A DNA stretch of 64,000 bases, taken from contig JAPKCI010000008.1 of NCBI GenBank assembly GCA_028823035.1, forward strand, positions 1-64,000. Direction: 5' to 3'. The position numbers and the translations under genes were made by a program. This DNA comes from Rubripirellula sp. (GTDB taxonomy: Bacteria; Planctomycetota; Planctomycetia; Pirellulales; Pirellulaceae). This document shows positions 9,794-21,068 of this stretch, one piece after another. The notes below the pieces were generated by a model. The model saw nothing but the letters and a program-made list of their open reading frames with translations, ran no database searches and was not told the DNA's origin. Position 1 is the stretch's first letter. Each line of letters begins with the position of its first letter.

Positions 9794-12700
9794 TTCGTTG
9801 CTCCCAGCGATAAATAGGCGAACAGGTCACGCAGTTCATTCGGTTTCATGTCTTTGAGTACATCGATTGGCATCAGCGAGGTGCGAATCGCCTTGAGTGT
9901 TTCGATGTTGTCACGGCTGATTACCGACAGCTGATTGTCAGCGTTTCGAAGCGTGACTGTTTTAGGATCCTGGGCTGCGATCATTCCATTGAGGACTCGA
10001 CCGTCGTTGGTCAGGACCAGATAGGACTGAAAACCTTCACGAATTTCAAGGCTTGGGTCGACGATTGAATTTAGCCAGAAGGTCAAGTTTCCTCGTTCAT
10101 AACCATCGAGTGGCGGCCCCACTTTTTTTCCTTCACCAAAGAGTTGGTGGCAGTTCCCGCAGCGTTTCGTAAAATGAGCCTTGCCTTTGTCATGATCACC
10201 CGGGTTGGCCGTCAGGACTTTTCGCAGGCGTTTCATCTCGGCGATTTTTTCAGGTGCGGAATCAATAGCTTTTCCGAATGCCTGTTCCACGCGAGCCACT
10301 ATCTCGGCGTCCTCGTAGGTTCGTAATTGTTGTATCACGTCGGCAGGTATCTGGTCACGTCGCAACCGCCAGGCGTTCAATTCTGCTAACAGGACATTGG
10401 CCCATGCAGGGCGGCTTGCCAGCGTGCGACAGGCAGTCGCTCTGAGCCCGTGTTCTCCGGAAATCCGGCTGCCAAATGCGGACACCAGCGTTTTGGGAAT
10501 CGAAGCATCGTCATACTGCGTCAGTGACCGCATGGCGACTCGTTGCAAGGCAGGCTCTGAAGTGTATTGGCCTGTCGCCAGTCGCAGTAGCGTCGGTACA
10601 GCGGCTGGGTATTTGACTTCCCCCAATGTCTTCGCGATTTCAATCTGTATGCCCAGTTCCGTTGAACTGTTGCGCAGTGCGGCAACCGCTTTGTCAGTCG
10701 CGTCGGCTTGTCCCTGTCGGATACCAAGTACGAGCCCCGAGTCTCCCAGACTTGACTGATAAGTAATCAGGGCGGCCTCGAGGCTTTTGGGGAGCGTCGG
10801 TAATGATTGGCCTTGGAACGCGCGGTTGAGACCGGTCATCAGTCGATCGCGGTCTGCTTTGACGGGAGCTATCGCGAGTAGTTCAGCACAGTGTTGCAGT
10901 TCTGAGGGGCTTCCCCCGGCGGCGTAGCGCTGCATCAGGCGACTGGCGATGTGATCCCGGAAAATTGGCAGATTCCATACCCTCTGATCCCTAAGCATTG
11001 CCTCGATTTCTGTCCAAGCATCTGAATGGGATTCGATGGCCCACCAGATCATCAGCGGCATGTGTGGATCTGTTGTGTCAGCATCATTTGCCAGTAGAGC
11101 TCGGATGATCGGCAAGGCAACTTTGGCATCGACTCGCTTGGCAGTGGCAGCGAGTTGGCTGCGGACCTGCACGTTTGGTTCATTTTGCGCGACGTTGACC
11201 AGAGATTCGTGGGACCGATGCTGGTCGCCCAGTAATCGAGTGACCCAACGGCGGATGTCGGCATGTGGGCTCTGCAACCATTTTTCAGCCCGCTCATCCG
11301 ACAGTTCATTCAGCAGGTTGATTGCCCACAACGCCTCGAGGGATCCCTTCTCTATCAAAGGGATCAGCGTCTGGACTGCAGTTGCGTCACCACGCCAACC
11401 AAGTTCCAGCGTTGCCCGCTGCCGCACCCATTTGTTGGGATGATTCAGGCAGGCGATCAGGTCAATTGTGTCACGCTCATGCAAGTCGCCCTCGCCGTAG
11501 GCAGTGAGACCGCCGTTCGGAATCACACGATAGACGCGACCACTTTCTTTGTGCCAATCATCAACGGGGCTGACGTGGCTGAGGCGGGTGTCGTACCAGT
11601 CAGCCACATAGACGGCTCCCTCAGGTCCGACTCCCGCATGAACTGGTCGAAACCAGCGGTCGGCAGTCGTCAACAGGTTCGGTTGATCGACCGTGCGATA
11701 AGTCGAACCGTCCGGCAGGCGTTGGCTGTGCCAGACCAAATTGTGAAGTGCGTTGGGGGCAATGATCGAGCCATCGAATCCCTCCGGATACGCTCCGCCC
11801 TCGTAAATGCAGAACGCTTGGGGAAAGCGGCGACCGTCACCTTCGAATTTCATTGGTGGAAAGAACCCAAAGGCATGAGGGTTGGTCAGGGGGCCATGTT
11901 TTCCCCAGTTCTTTGCTGAGTAGCTGCCTTGGGGAAAGTACCAGCCTCGTGTGTTTCCACCATTGGTGCCTGTGAACACTCGACCTTTGGAATCGATGTC
12001 CAGACTGAACGTATTGCCGCCACCCTCTGCGTAAATTTCGAACACTCGACTTTTCGGATGGTAGCGCCACACGCACTGACCTTGAAAACGAACACCTTTG
12101 GTGACAGTTGAGCTGACATCCCCAACGGTCGTGCTGCCGTTGCAACCGTACAGCCAACCATCGGGTCCCCACAGCAAACTGTTGGCGACTGAGTGTGTGT
12201 CCTGAAGACCAAAACCTGACAGGTGCACTTCCGGGTCACCATCGGGAACGTCATCCCGATCCGCATCGGGGTAACGTAGCAAGTACGGGGGATTCAGAAC
12301 CCAGATGCCACCGTTCCCAACCTGGACCGATGTCGCAATGTTCAGATTCGAGATGACTTCTTTGTGTTTGTCGTACCTGCCATCACCATCGGTGTCTTCA
12401 TGCACCGTGATCTTGTCCAACCCTGGTGTTCCCAACGGTGGAGGGTCAGGAACTTTGTCAAACACGGCACGAAGGTGCTGGTCAAATCGGATGACTTTCA
12501 ATCCGGCAGGGTATTGGTATTGTCGGTATTGGACGACCCACATGCGACCTCGTGAATCCCAACTGACGAACAACGGTTGTGCCACCAGTGGTTCACTGGC
12601 GGCGACTTCCAGTTTGAAACCTTCTCGAACGTCGAATTGCTTGACTGCTTCGGATGCCGGGGTGGGTTCGGAATCGTCGGCCATCACACCTCTTCCACCA

Positions 12701-12813
12701 AAGGTACGCATGATGTCGGCAACCTTGTCGTTGCCAGCGCGAGAGGTGTCAGGCTCCTGGGCGAAGGAGTTGCATGCGAAAAGAGCGAATATCAGCAGCA
12801 ATGGCTTGTGCAT
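9790..12813 (-). CDS. PVC-type membrane-bound dehydrogenase/heme-binding protein (beta-propeller + HEAT-like + C-terminal cytochrome c)
   Basis: C-terminal HFTKRCGNCHQLFGEGKKVGPPLDGYERGNLTFWLNSIVDPSLEIREGF is typical of this family; start refined to MHKPLLLIFALFACNSFAQEP. Confidence 0.88.
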   Translation of the reverse strand: MHKPLLLIFALFACNSFAQEPDTSRAGNDKVADIMRTFGGRGVMADDSEPTPASEAVKQFDVREGFKLEVAASEPLVAQPLFVSWDSRGRMWVVQYRQYQYPAGLKVIRFDQHLRAVFDKVPDPPPLGTPGLDKITVHEDTDGDGRYDKHKEVISNLNIATSVQVGNGGIWVLNPPYLLRYPDADRDDVPDGDPEVHLSGFGLQDTHSVANSLLWGPDGWLYGCNGSTTVGDVSSTVTKGVRFQGQCVWRYHPKSRVFEIYAEGGGNTFSLDIDSKGRVFTGTNGGNTRGWYFPQGSYSAKNWGKHGPLTNPHAFGFFPPMKFEGDGRRFPQAFCIYEGGAYPEGFDGSIIAPNALHNLVWHSQRLPDGSTYRTVDQPNLLTTADRWFRPVHAGVGPEGAVYVADWYDTRLSHVSPVDDWHKESGRVYRVIPNGGLTAYGEGDLHERDTIDLIACLNHPNKWVRQRATLELGWRGDATAVQTLIPLIEKGSLEALWAINLLNELSDERAEKWLQSPHADIRRWVTRLLGDQHRSHESLVNVAQNEPNVQVRSQLAATAKRVDAKVALPIIRALLANDADTTDPHMPLMIWWAIESHSDAWTEIEAMLRDQRVWNLPIFRDHIASRLMQRYAAGGSPSELQHCAELLAIAPVKADRDRLMTGLNRAFQGQSLPTLPKSLEAALITYQSSLGDSGLVLGIRQGQADATDKAVAALRNSSTELGIQIEIAKTLGEVKYPAAVPTLLRLATGQYTSEPALQRVAMRSLTQYDDASIPKTLVSAFGSRISGEHGLRATACRTLASRPAWANVLLAELNAWRLRRDQIPADVIQQLRTYEDAEIVARVEQAFGKAIDSAPEKIAEMKRLRKVLTANPGDHDKGKAHFTKRCGNCHQLFGEGKKVGPPLDGYERGNLTFWLNSIVDPSLEIREGFQSYLVLTNDGRVLNGMIAAQDPKTVTLRNADNQLSVISRDNIETLKAIRTSLMPIDVLKDMKPNELRDLFAYLSLGATK

Positions 12814-12877
12814 CTGGATTATCCGGGGGTTTGGCAGGCAGGGGCTGTTGGTAGGTATTGGGATCGATATTGGCCGG

Positions 12878-14320
12878 TCATGCCAATAGGTTCTGCAGCA
12901 CGTTTCCATGAACATCAGTCAATCGAAAATCGCGTCCGCCATGTCGGTACGTCAATCTTTCATGATCGATTCCCAGTTGGTGCAGAACGGTCGCCCACAC
13001 ATCATAGATTTCGCATTTGTCCTGCACGGCGTGGTAACCAAGTTCATCCGTCGCACCATGGATAGTGCCTCCCTTCACGCCGCCGCCGCAGAGCCAAGAA
13101 CTAAAGCCAAAGGGGTTATGGTCTCGTCCATTACTGCCTTGGGAAAATGGCGTGCGTCCAAATTCACCCGCCCAGACAATCAGGGTCTCGTCCAGTAATC
13201 CACAACGCCTCAGGTCTTTGATGAGTGCTGCGATTGGTTGATCAACCTGGGTTGCCATGGCGCGGTGGCCCTGCTCGAGTTGGCTGTGTTGGTCCCATGG
13301 ATTGGCAGCACCGCCAGCGCCAATTCCGCGTGTCAAGCAACTGAGCTCGATGAAGCGAACACCACGTTGGACAAGTCGCCTAGCGAGCAGGCATTGACGT
13401 CCGTACGAGGCCAGATCTGCGTCTTGGGAATCGAGTCCATAAAGCTGTTTTGTTTCCGCTGTTTCGTCGCGGATGTCACACAGTTCAGGAACAGCTGTCT
13501 GCATTCGAAAAGCAGTTTCGAAGTTGGCAATCGCGGCCTCTACTTGCGGGTCATCCGATGCAGTTTCAAGAAATTGGTTATCCAGCACGCGTGCCAAATC
13601 CAGTCGCCGTTGTTGTGCTCGCAGTCCGTCAGTACCCCGAATGTTGCGAATGGCTTCTTCCTTGTCCGCTTTGAGAATCGATCCTTGATGCTGGGCCGGC
13701 AGGAATCCGTTGCTAAACAGAGCGACGCCGCCATGCGGCGGGACCGCACCGCCGCTCTGAAGAACGACGTAAGCAGGCAGGTTCTCATTTGCAGTGCCAA
13801 GTCCGTAACTACACCAGGCACCGGCTGTCGGATGACCCATGAAGGGGAATCCGCTGTGCATCAGGAAATTGCCCTGCGCGTGTTCGTTGACGGGTGAAGT
13901 CAGAGATCGAATTACTGCCAGTTCATCCGCTTCTGTTCCCAACTTGGGGAATATGTCGCTGATTTCAATGCCACTTTCGCCCCATGGCTGGAATTTGAAT
14001 GGGCTCGCCATGATATTGCCATTGTTATTGAACTGCGTGCGTTCAATATCGACGGGCATCGATTTGCCATGAAGCTCTTTTAGTTTCGGTTTTGGATCGA
14101 ACGAATCGACATGAGAGACGCCTCCAGACATGTAACAAAAAATGACGTGCTTGGCCTTGGCGAGATGGTGAGTCTTGCCCGCCGCTTTGGAATCGCCATC
14201 GGAGCCACTGCTGGATTGTTGGGAAAGCAATCCAGCCAATGCGATCCCACCGAAACCAGCGGAAACTTGCTGAAGCATGCGTCGTCGTGAACTGACGAGT
14301 GATGAACGGTTACCGGACAT
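12878..14320 (-). CDS. DUF1501 domain-containing protein
   Basis: 480 aa; Tat-like N-terminus [74 protein letters not shown]. Confidence 0.95.
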   Translation of the reverse strand: MSGNRSSLVSSRRRMLQQVSAGFGGIALAGLLSQQSSSGSDGDSKAAGKTHHLAKAKHVIFCYMSGGVSHVDSFDPKPKLKELHGKSMPVDIERTQFNNNGNIMASPFKFQPWGESGIEISDIFPKLGTEADELAVIRSLTSPVNEHAQGNFLMHSGFPFMGHPTAGAWCSYGLGTANENLPAYVVLQSGGAVPPHGGVALFSNGFLPAQHQGSILKADKEEAIRNIRGTDGLRAQQRRLDLARVLDNQFLETASDDPQVEAAIANFETAFRMQTAVPELCDIRDETAETKQLYGLDSQDADLASYGRQCLLARRLVQRGVRFIELSCLTRGIGAGGAANPWDQHSQLEQGHRAMATQVDQPIAALIKDLRRCGLLDETLIVWAGEFGRTPFSQGSNGRDHNPFGFSSWLCGGGVKGGTIHGATDELGYHAVQDKCEIYDVWATVLHQLGIDHERLTYRHGGRDFRLTDVHGNVLQNLLA

Positions 14321-17300
14321 AGATAAATTCCTTCAATGTCAGCATGGTTTTGGCCAAGTCAGTCCAAGCCTGAAGATCGCCGCGGGGATTGGGTGACGGA
14401 CCTGCATCGGAGAGTTCTTTTCGTATCTGTGCATCAGAGGCTGTCAACGCTGCCAGTGTCGTTCGCTGTGCAGCAGGTAGAGCGTCCAGCACCAGTTGGT
14501 GGGAAACGTAGTTGCCAGATCGGGAATAGCTGGCAGCGACTTCGTCATCATTGAGTGCACGGTCGTAGAGTTTGGCGCGGTCGATGCGACCGTGGAACAT
14601 GCGATTTCCACCAGCAGGCAAATGACGTATGCCAAAACTGATGATCGCATTTCCCGCTGAGAATTCTACAGGTTTATCAGTGGTGTAGGTTTTGCCGTAC
14701 CTTTTTCCATTTCTGTATCCCATGATGCGGCCGTCAGAATGGTAAGAAATAGCGACATGCACAAACTCATCAGGAGACGATGTTTCCTGGGGACCCGAGA
14801 AGGGTGTTGTTCGCCGGAACCCATTGCTGCCAGCCAGCCATTGTCGTGGATCCTTTTCACCGAATACGATTGAATCGAATACGATACCATTGGGCGACTG
14901 GATCGTCAGCACACCACCACCGCTCTGATTGAGGTCGCTGACCGCTACCCAAACTTCCAGGGTCTTGGCTGTAAGGTTGCTTTTCAATGGTGACGTGGTG
15001 ATGTAGCCACCTCGTTTGATGACCAAGTGGCCATCTTTTACCAATGCATTTCCCACTGCGGTTCCATGCAGGTTGCCAAGCGTGTCACTAAGATCTGTGT
15101 CAAATTCCCAGCGAGCGATGGGCCTCAGGTTTTCGCTTGCAGTAGGGTTTTGCTGTTTCGCTTTTGCCATCAGGATTGTGCGAACGGGTGACAGAATGGC
15201 ATCGCGTTTCGATGCGATGTCAGTCAGTTTCTCTTGCAGTTCTGTTACGTGGGCAATTTGAGTTGTTGCGGCTGCCAGGCTTGAGGCTAAAAATTGTGTC
15301 GTCGTCTCGAGTTCCCGTTCGTTGGGCTGGCGACTGAAGAGGGTTTGAAACAGTCGCGTGATGCGGGCTTCGGTGGTTTCACTCTTCCCGGGGTCACTCA
15401 AGTCATTTGCCAAACCGTTGGCGTAACCATTGATCTGTGGGTCGTTCATCATCGTGAGAAATTGAGCCGGTACGTTTGTCTCATCACGACGGCCCGTGGT
15501 GGTAAACGGTTCCGGGAAGTCAAAGACACGCAACAGCGGGTCAAGACGATTGCGGATGACCTGCACGTAAACACTTCGCCGCGGGGTTCCGCCGCCGACC
15601 GGTCTTCCGAACGTTTGGCGATCGAGTTTGCCACTTGCTACCAATAATGAGTCACGGATGACCTCAGCTTCGGCGCGTCGCACGTTTGCGTGGGAAAGCA
15701 GTTCGTTACCAGGGTCGATGTCGGTGGATTTTTCGGATGGCAGCGAACTTTGTTGCCATGTGTCGGAGGTCACGATCAGGCGGATCAGTGATTTTAATGA
15801 CCAGCCATCCTGTTCAAAGCGGTTGGCCAGCCAGTCGAGGAGTTCCGGGTGGGTTGGTTGGCGTCCCAGACGGCCGAAATTGTCAGGTGTCTGGCTAATG
15901 CCTTTTCCAAACAGGTGATGCCAGATTCGATTCACGATGACGCGGCGAGTCAGCGGGTTATCGTCCCGGAGGACATCGTCCGCCAGCTGAAGGCGACCGC
16001 TTTGTGTTTCAGGGTAAGGTGTCTCATCGAATGCTTCGAGAAATCTTCTCGGAACCGTTTCCGCCGGCTGTTTGTGGTTGCCGCGGACGAATAACGCTTG
16101 TGTTCGCCCTTGGGTTTCGTCGAGTCCCGGAATGCGAGTCGGGACGGTGATCTGGTTCTCAAGATCGCGGTACATTGCGATCAGCGGGGCGGTTTGCGGA
16201 AGTTCGCCCAACGCATTGGCAAGCAATCCCAGACGGACACATTCGTTGAGAAGATCGGCTTGCGAATCGGACAGTGAGCCTTGGTTCCATGCGACCAATG
16301 CTTTTCGTACCGCTTCGATAAGAATGTCCTCGACTTGTTGAAAACTAGTCGGCACCTTGGATGCTGCGGGCAGAAAGGCCGACAGATACTCAGGCTTGTT
16401 TTTTGGGTTGGGGCCACCCTTCTTCGTGATTCTTATCTCTCGAACGCCGAACCATGATCTATCTTCGTTCTTTGTTAACAGCGGAGCATCTTTTCCAGTC
16501 ACCAGTTCAAGGTGGGCCGCGTCGTCTTTCCAGTAGGACATGTCGAAACGATGCCATGTCCAGGTGGGTTTCAGCGCGGTGACGGGATAGACCGTTCCGT
16601 TCCTCGGGTAATCTTCAATCACGTAGCGTGTCGTTGCCCCTGCTTCACCAATGGCATGGATCCAGACTTCCTGATTTTCGGCGACCTTGAAGTCATGGGA
16701 AGTCAGGCGTCCTCCATGTTTGGCCGACAGGGAGTGTGTGTAAATTCCGCTAGGGTAAATTGCTCTTAGTGCGTTCTCACCTTGAGGCAGTACGGAAAAA
16801 TCACCGGCAGGACTGGGATCGGTCTGCAGGCCCACGCCGTTTCGGTACCAATCGTCCATCGCCTTGCCAGTTGTAAACTTCCAGTATTTACCCGACGCGT
16901 CATCTTTGGTGTTTTCGCTGGCCTGCGTTTCCGCGTTAACGAGGCGACTCCAAGTATCCTGGACCGATGGATTTTGTTTTGAGTTTCGTAGACTTTCCAG
17001 AGTTTGCGAGAGAGATTCCGCCGGTTGTCCGTTCGGGGCTTTGAAATCACGTAGACGTTGCCTCAGTGTTCCCAGTGATGCTAGCCAGTCGTCGGCAATC
17101 GCTAGGCGGATCCTTGTTTTTAGCTTCTCAAGCTCGGCTGTGTTGTGTTGTTGGATTTCGGGTACATCAATGACCTGCCGAGCAGGCCGGCAGGATGCGA
17201 GGATTCCAAACAGTGCGTAGTAATCTTTTTGACTGATGGCATCGAATTTATGGTTGTGGCATCGGGCACAGGAAATCGTCAGTCCAAGGAAAGCCTTGGA

Positions 17301-18401
17301 AAATACATTGATCTGATCATCGATAAACCGGACCTTTTCATCCAACGCATCGGTGGGTGCAAACCCGTGAAATACCATTCGCCAATGCGACGGCCCAATC
17401 ATCGACTCGTTGATGCCCAGTTCTGCATTGATGCGGGGCTGGGCTAGCAAGTCACCCGCGATGTGTTCGCGGACAAGTGTGTCGTATGGAATGTCAGCAT
17501 TCATCGCGCGAATCAGATAGTCTCGGTACACCCAGGCGTTGTCGATTGCGGGGTCACCTTCACTGCCGTGAGACTCTGCGTAGCGAATCCAGTCAAGCCA
17601 GTGTCTTGCCCATCGTTCACCAAAGTGAACACTGCCCATCAGGCTGTCGATCAAGGCGTCCGTGACGTCGGACGGCGTTTTGTCATTCGTATAGCGGGCT
17701 TGCCAGTCGATCAGTTCCTGACGCGTTGGTGGCAACCCGATCAGAGTGATAAAGAGTCGCCGGATAAGGACGGTGGGGTCGGCTGGTGGCGAAGGTTGCA
17801 GTTCGGTGGTTGAGAGTTTTGATCGAATGAATTGATCAACGGGGTGACCGTTCCCGGCGGGAATTGCAACCTCAACGATGGGTTGAAAACTCCACCATTG
17901 TTTCCGTCGTTCACGTTCCGCTTCCCATGAGGTGGTGGCAGCAAGTTCTTCTGAACTGAGAGGTTGGTTGCGTGGGTCGGGAGCACCCATGCCGATCCAC
18001 TTTTTGAAATCCGTAATCACAGCATTCTCGAGTCGTGGTCCATCTTGGGGCATCTCGAGACCATCAATCTCATGTTTCAGAATGTCGATCAAGCGACTGG
18101 CTTCAGGATCGCCCGGTACGATGATCGCACCCCCGCTGCCACCTGCTCGGGTTCCCTCGCGATCGTCGAGAGCGAGATCACCTTCCTGCAGATCGGCCGA
18201 GTTGTGGCAGGAATAGCAGTGTTCGACCAGCACGGGACGAATTCGCGTTTCAAAGAAATCCAGTTGCTTCTCAGTAACGCCCGGTCCATCTGCGAACTCG
18301 GGTGGTGCAGCCGTGACTGGTAATCGAGGATCGCAAATCGCCAAAACGGCACAGGTCAATGCCACGGCACCTGCGAATAAGAACGTGAATGAACGCTGCA
18401 C
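14310..18401 (-). CDS. PSD1/PSCyt1-PSCyt2 (DUF1549/DUF1553) planctomycete protein with LamG-like C-terminal insert
   Basis: 1363 aa; heme motif [92 protein letters not shown]; concanavalin-like segment near C-terminus. Confidence 0.95.
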   Translation of the reverse strand: MQRSFTFLFAGAVALTCAVLAICDPRLPVTAAPPEFADGPGVTEKQLDFFETRIRPVLVEHCYSCHNSADLQEGDLALDDREGTRAGGSGGAIIVPGDPEASRLIDILKHEIDGLEMPQDGPRLENAVITDFKKWIGMGAPDPRNQPLSSEELAATTSWEAERERRKQWWSFQPIVEVAIPAGNGHPVDQFIRSKLSTTELQPSPPADPTVLIRRLFITLIGLPPTRQELIDWQARYTNDKTPSDVTDALIDSLMGSVHFGERWARHWLDWIRYAESHGSEGDPAIDNAWVYRDYLIRAMNADIPYDTLVREHIAGDLLAQPRINAELGINESMIGPSHWRMVFHGFAPTDALDEKVRFIDDQINVFSKAFLGLTISCARCHNHKFDAISQKDYYALFGILASCRPARQVIDVPEIQQHNTAELEKLKTRIRLAIADDWLASLGTLRQRLRDFKAPNGQPAESLSQTLESLRNSKQNPSVQDTWSRLVNAETQASENTKDDASGKYWKFTTGKAMDDWYRNGVGLQTDPSPAGDFSVLPQGENALRAIYPSGIYTHSLSAKHGGRLTSHDFKVAENQEVWIHAIGEAGATTRYVIEDYPRNGTVYPVTALKPTWTWHRFDMSYWKDDAAHLELVTGKDAPLLTKNEDRSWFGVREIRITKKGGPNPKNKPEYLSAFLPAASKVPTSFQQVEDILIEAVRKALVAWNQGSLSDSQADLLNECVRLGLLANALGELPQTAPLIAMYRDLENQITVPTRIPGLDETQGRTQALFVRGNHKQPAETVPRRFLEAFDETPYPETQSGRLQLADDVLRDDNPLTRRVIVNRIWHHLFGKGISQTPDNFGRLGRQPTHPELLDWLANRFEQDGWSLKSLIRLIVTSDTWQQSSLPSEKSTDIDPGNELLSHANVRRAEAEVIRDSLLVASGKLDRQTFGRPVGGGTPRRSVYVQVIRNRLDPLLRVFDFPEPFTTTGRRDETNVPAQFLTMMNDPQINGYANGLANDLSDPGKSETTEARITRLFQTLFSRQPNERELETTTQFLASSLAAATTQIAHVTELQEKLTDIASKRDAILSPVRTILMAKAKQQNPTASENLRPIARWEFDTDLSDTLGNLHGTAVGNALVKDGHLVIKRGGYITTSPLKSNLTAKTLEVWVAVSDLNQSGGGVLTIQSPNGIVFDSIVFGEKDPRQWLAGSNGFRRTTPFSGPQETSSPDEFVHVAISYHSDGRIMGYRNGKRYGKTYTTDKPVEFSAGNAIISFGIRHLPAGGNRMFHGRIDRAKLYDRALNDDEVAASYSRSGNYVSHQLVLDALPAAQRTTLAALTASDAQIRKELSDAGPSPNPRGDLQAWTDLAKTMLTLKEFIYVR

Positions 18402-18524
18402 TTGGGACTCCTGGCAGGTTGTGCTTTTGTGAGGGAGTTACCAGTTTACCCAGACCGACAAAAGCGTGTCGGGGATAAGTAAGTCCCGTTTCCAGATTAG
18501 AGGAGTGAGTTCTTGAAGGGCGAT

Positions 18525-18588
18525 CGTTGAGTTCCCCAATTGTTGAGTTCCCCAATTGTTGAGTTCCCCAATTGTTGAGTTCCCCAAT
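18525..18588. repeat. 16-bp tandem repeat (YGTTGAGTTCCCCAAT) x4, touching the stop codon of the response regulator gene
   Basis: Direct reading: units 18525-18540, 18541-18556, 18557-18572, 18573-18588; stop codon is TTA (reverse strand) 18588-18590. Confidence 0.97.
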
Positions 18589-18971
18589 TAAGGGAGGTTT
18601 TGCAGAATCAGATCACCGAGTCGCTTAGGGCTGAACGGTTTATGAAGAATTTCGATTAGTTTGAATCGTTCTATCAACTCTGAGCGGTCCAATTCGAGGC
18701 TTTTTGCCGTGCAAAGAATCGTTGGCGGGATGCCGCATTCCCCCTCACCCCTCGCTGACAATTGTTCCAGCAACTCGATCCCGGAACAGAGAGGCATCTG
18801 GTGATCCAGGACAAGAAAGTCGATGCCGCCCTGCTGGATTCGCTGGTAGGCAGCACGCCCGTCGCCAACAGACTCGATCTTCAGGCCATGTTTGCTGATC
18901 GCTACACCTAGCACCCGGCGAAAAACAGGATCGTCCTCGGCAATCAAGACGGTTGCATTTGGTGCAGTCAT
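18588..18971 (-). CDS. single-domain response regulator (receiver domain)
   Basis: 127 aa; VLIAEDDPVFRRVLG, DFLVLDHQMPLCSGIELL (phospho-Asp), LHKPFSPKRLGDLI. Confidence 0.92.
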   Translation of the reverse strand: MTAPNATVLIAEDDPVFRRVLGVAISKHGLKIESVGDGRAAYQRIQQGGIDFLVLDHQMPLCSGIELLEQLSARGEGECGIPPTILCTAKSLELDRSELIERFKLIEILHKPFSPKRLGDLILQNLP

Positions 18972-19279
18972 GGTGAGCTTCTTGCTGGTGTTTGCTTTGT
19001 CATCGATTCAGGGTCACCCCTTACGTTGAGTGGGCTGCCGGTGCATGCACAAGCAACGAAGTGATGAGGGCTTCTCGAGTTTGTGTGACTGGATTGTAGG
19101 CATGATCGGTGGCTTGGGATGGATTTGTCTGGCACGTTCCCACGGTGCTAAGTCAGGCTGGTGGACTGGTGGGCTGATATTTGGCTTGATTTTGGGATGA
19201 TGTGGGTGCCCAAGTCGATGCAGCTTGTTTTGTGCTGCCCTTCAGTGAACCGTGGTCATGTTGTGCGAATGCGTCTTGG

Positions 19280-19308
19280 TTGACACCCACGTCCTGTGTA
19301 GATATGGT
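19280..19308 (+). promoter_or_regulatory. putative sigma70-type promoter for nusA (TTGACA-17-TATGGT)
   Basis: TTGACA 19280-19285, 17-nt spacer, TATGGT 19303-19308; upstream of the leader hairpin. Confidence 0.45.
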
Positions 19309-19332
19309 CTCTGCAACGACGTGCATATCGCT

Positions 19333-19367
19333 TGCCCGGGCCCTTCTAAGGTTCGGGCAGTTTTTTT
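19333..19367 (+). terminator. intrinsic-terminator-like hairpin in the nusA leader (candidate attenuator)
   Basis: TGCCCG-ggc-CCTT-ct-AAGG-tt-CGGGCA followed by G and T7; 44 nt before the nusA ATG. Confidence 0.7.
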
Positions 19368-19410
19368 GTGCATTTTAGGTGTTCGGTCCTTTTTACTCAC
19401 CAATGTCGAT

Positions 19411-20991
19411 ATGAATCCACAAGATATCCTTCGATACGTTGACTCTCTGCACCGCGAGAAGAACATTGAAAAGGAACTGGTTTTCATCGCCATTGAGTCA
19501 GCTTTGCAGACTGCTGCCAAGCGGCAATACGGAGAAGATGCCGATATCACGGTTCAATTGGATCGCGAAAATGGGCGGATTCACGCTGTCCTTGCGGGCG
19601 AGCAACTCGGTGAGGATCAGATCGGCCGAATTGGGGCACAGACAGCCAAGCAAGTGATCATTCAAAAGGTCAAGGAAGCCGAACGCGACGCGTTGATGTT
19701 GGAATATCGCGAGCAGATTGGCGACATCGTGAGTGGCATCATTGGGAGGGCTGACGGTGGTGTAGCCACAGTCAATCTTGGGAACGTTGAGGCGATCCTG
19801 CCCCGCAGTGAGCAAATCCCAGGGGAATCCCTGCACGCAGGAGAACGGGTACGAGCGGTTGTGTTCGAGGTTCGGGCTACCGGGAACCGTGTGCGTGTGG
19901 TCTTGAGTCGAACACGACCACAACTGGTACAGCGACTTTTCGAGCAGGAAATACCTGAGATTGGAGAGGAAATCATTTCCATCCAGTCCATCAGTCGCGA
20001 GCCGGGTTACCGCAGCAAGGTGGCCGTAAGCAGCGTCGATAGCCAAATCGACCCGATCGCAGTCTGCGTCGGCTATCGCGGCAGTCGCATCAAGGCTGTG
20101 CGTGAAGAACTGGCTGGAGAACATATTGACGTGGTCCGTTACAGCGATGATCCCGAGGTGCTGATCCCAAATGCGTTGCAGCCGGCTGAGGTTGAGCAGG
20201 TTTTGCTTTGCGACATGATTGGCCGCGCCATCGTGCTCGTGCAGGAAGATCAACTGTCACTTGCAATTGGTCGGCGTGGTCAGAATGTCCGCTTGGGAAG
20301 TAAATTGTGCGGTTGGGACATTGAGATCATGACCGGTTCCGAACTCGAAGCTCAAATCGAGAGAGCGGTCACCGGTTACAGCCTCATTGATGGAGTTACC
20401 GAAGAAGTCGCCCAAAGTTTGGTTGAGCAGGGGTATTTATCCTACGACGACCTGTCTGTGATTGAACCGGACCAGTTCATGGAAATGTCCGGATTGTCGG
20501 CTGAAGATGTCGACAGAATCGTCAACGTTGCTGAAACAATGGCGGAGGAGGCTGAAGCCGCTGCTTCCGCGGAACGACGTGTCCGCCGTGAGCGAGAGCA
20601 GTTGCAGAAAGAGGCCGCAGCTGCCGGTATCACCGAACCTGCAGCGGCGGCAGAGGCCACCGAAGCAGACGCGGAAAACGCGGAGGGTGCTGAGGCAAGC
20701 ACGGAAGCAGAAGCGATAGAGGTGGCAGAGCCAGACGGCCCGGGTGTAGCCGAGGAGTCTGAGCCAGCAGCCGAGGAATCTGAGCCAGCAGCCGAAGAAT
20801 CTGAGCCAGCAGCCGAAGAATCTGAGCCAGCAGCCGAGGAATCCGAGCCAGCAGCCGAGGAATCCGAGCCAGCAGCCGAGGAATCCGAGCCAGCAGCCGA
20901 GGAATCCGAACCAGCAGCCGAGGAATCCGAGTCAGCAGAAAACGCTGGTGATACCGGCGAAGCAGCCGAACTAGCCCCTGAGAAGGACTGA
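19411..20991 (+). CDS. nusA: transcription termination/antitermination protein NusA with acidic C-terminal repeat tail
   Basis: MNPQDILRYVDSLHREKNIEKELVFIAIESALQTAAKRQYGE; SRTRPQLVQRLFEQEIPEI; DPIAVCVGYRGSRIKAVREELAGEHIDVV; LAIGRRGQNVRLGSKLCGWDIEIMT; start refined to ATG 19411. Confidence 0.95.
   Translation: MNPQDILRYVDSLHREKNIEKELVFIAIESALQTAAKRQYGEDADITVQLDRENGRIHAVLAGEQLGEDQIGRIGAQTAKQVIIQKVKEAERDALMLEYREQIGDIVSGIIGRADGGVATVNLGNVEAILPRSEQIPGESLHAGERVRAVVFEVRATGNRVRVVLSRTRPQLVQRLFEQEIPEIGEEIISIQSISREPGYRSKVAVSSVDSQIDPIAVCVGYRGSRIKAVREELAGEHIDVVRYSDDPEVLIPNALQPAEVEQVLLCDMIGRAIVLVQEDQLSLAIGRRGQNVRLGSKLCGWDIEIMTGSELEAQIERAVTGYSLIDGVTEEVAQSLVEQGYLSYDDLSVIEPDQFMEMSGLSAEDVDRIVNVAETMAEEAEAAASAERRVRREREQLQKEAAAAGITEPAAAAEATEADAENAEGAEASTEAEAIEVAEPDGPGVAEESEPAAEESEPAAEESEPAAEESEPAAEESEPAAEESEPAAEESEPAAEESEPAAEESESAENAGDTGEAAELAPEKD
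20749..20937 (+). repeat. 21-bp coding tandem repeat (AEESEPA) x9 in nusA
   Basis: Nine contiguous units of GCCGARGAATCYGAGCCAGCA encoding AEESEPA (last AEESESA). Confidence 0.97.
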
Positions 20992-21068
20992 TTCAGGCTG
21001 GAAATCGTCTGTCCTCTGTTGTTTCAATCGAAAACTTGCCGGGTTTCCTAGGGAAAGTACCCCGGCAG

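Noticed and set aside
19498-20253. 251-aa antisense ORF in nusA
   Set aside because: Lies entirely inside nusA, which has diagnostic motifs
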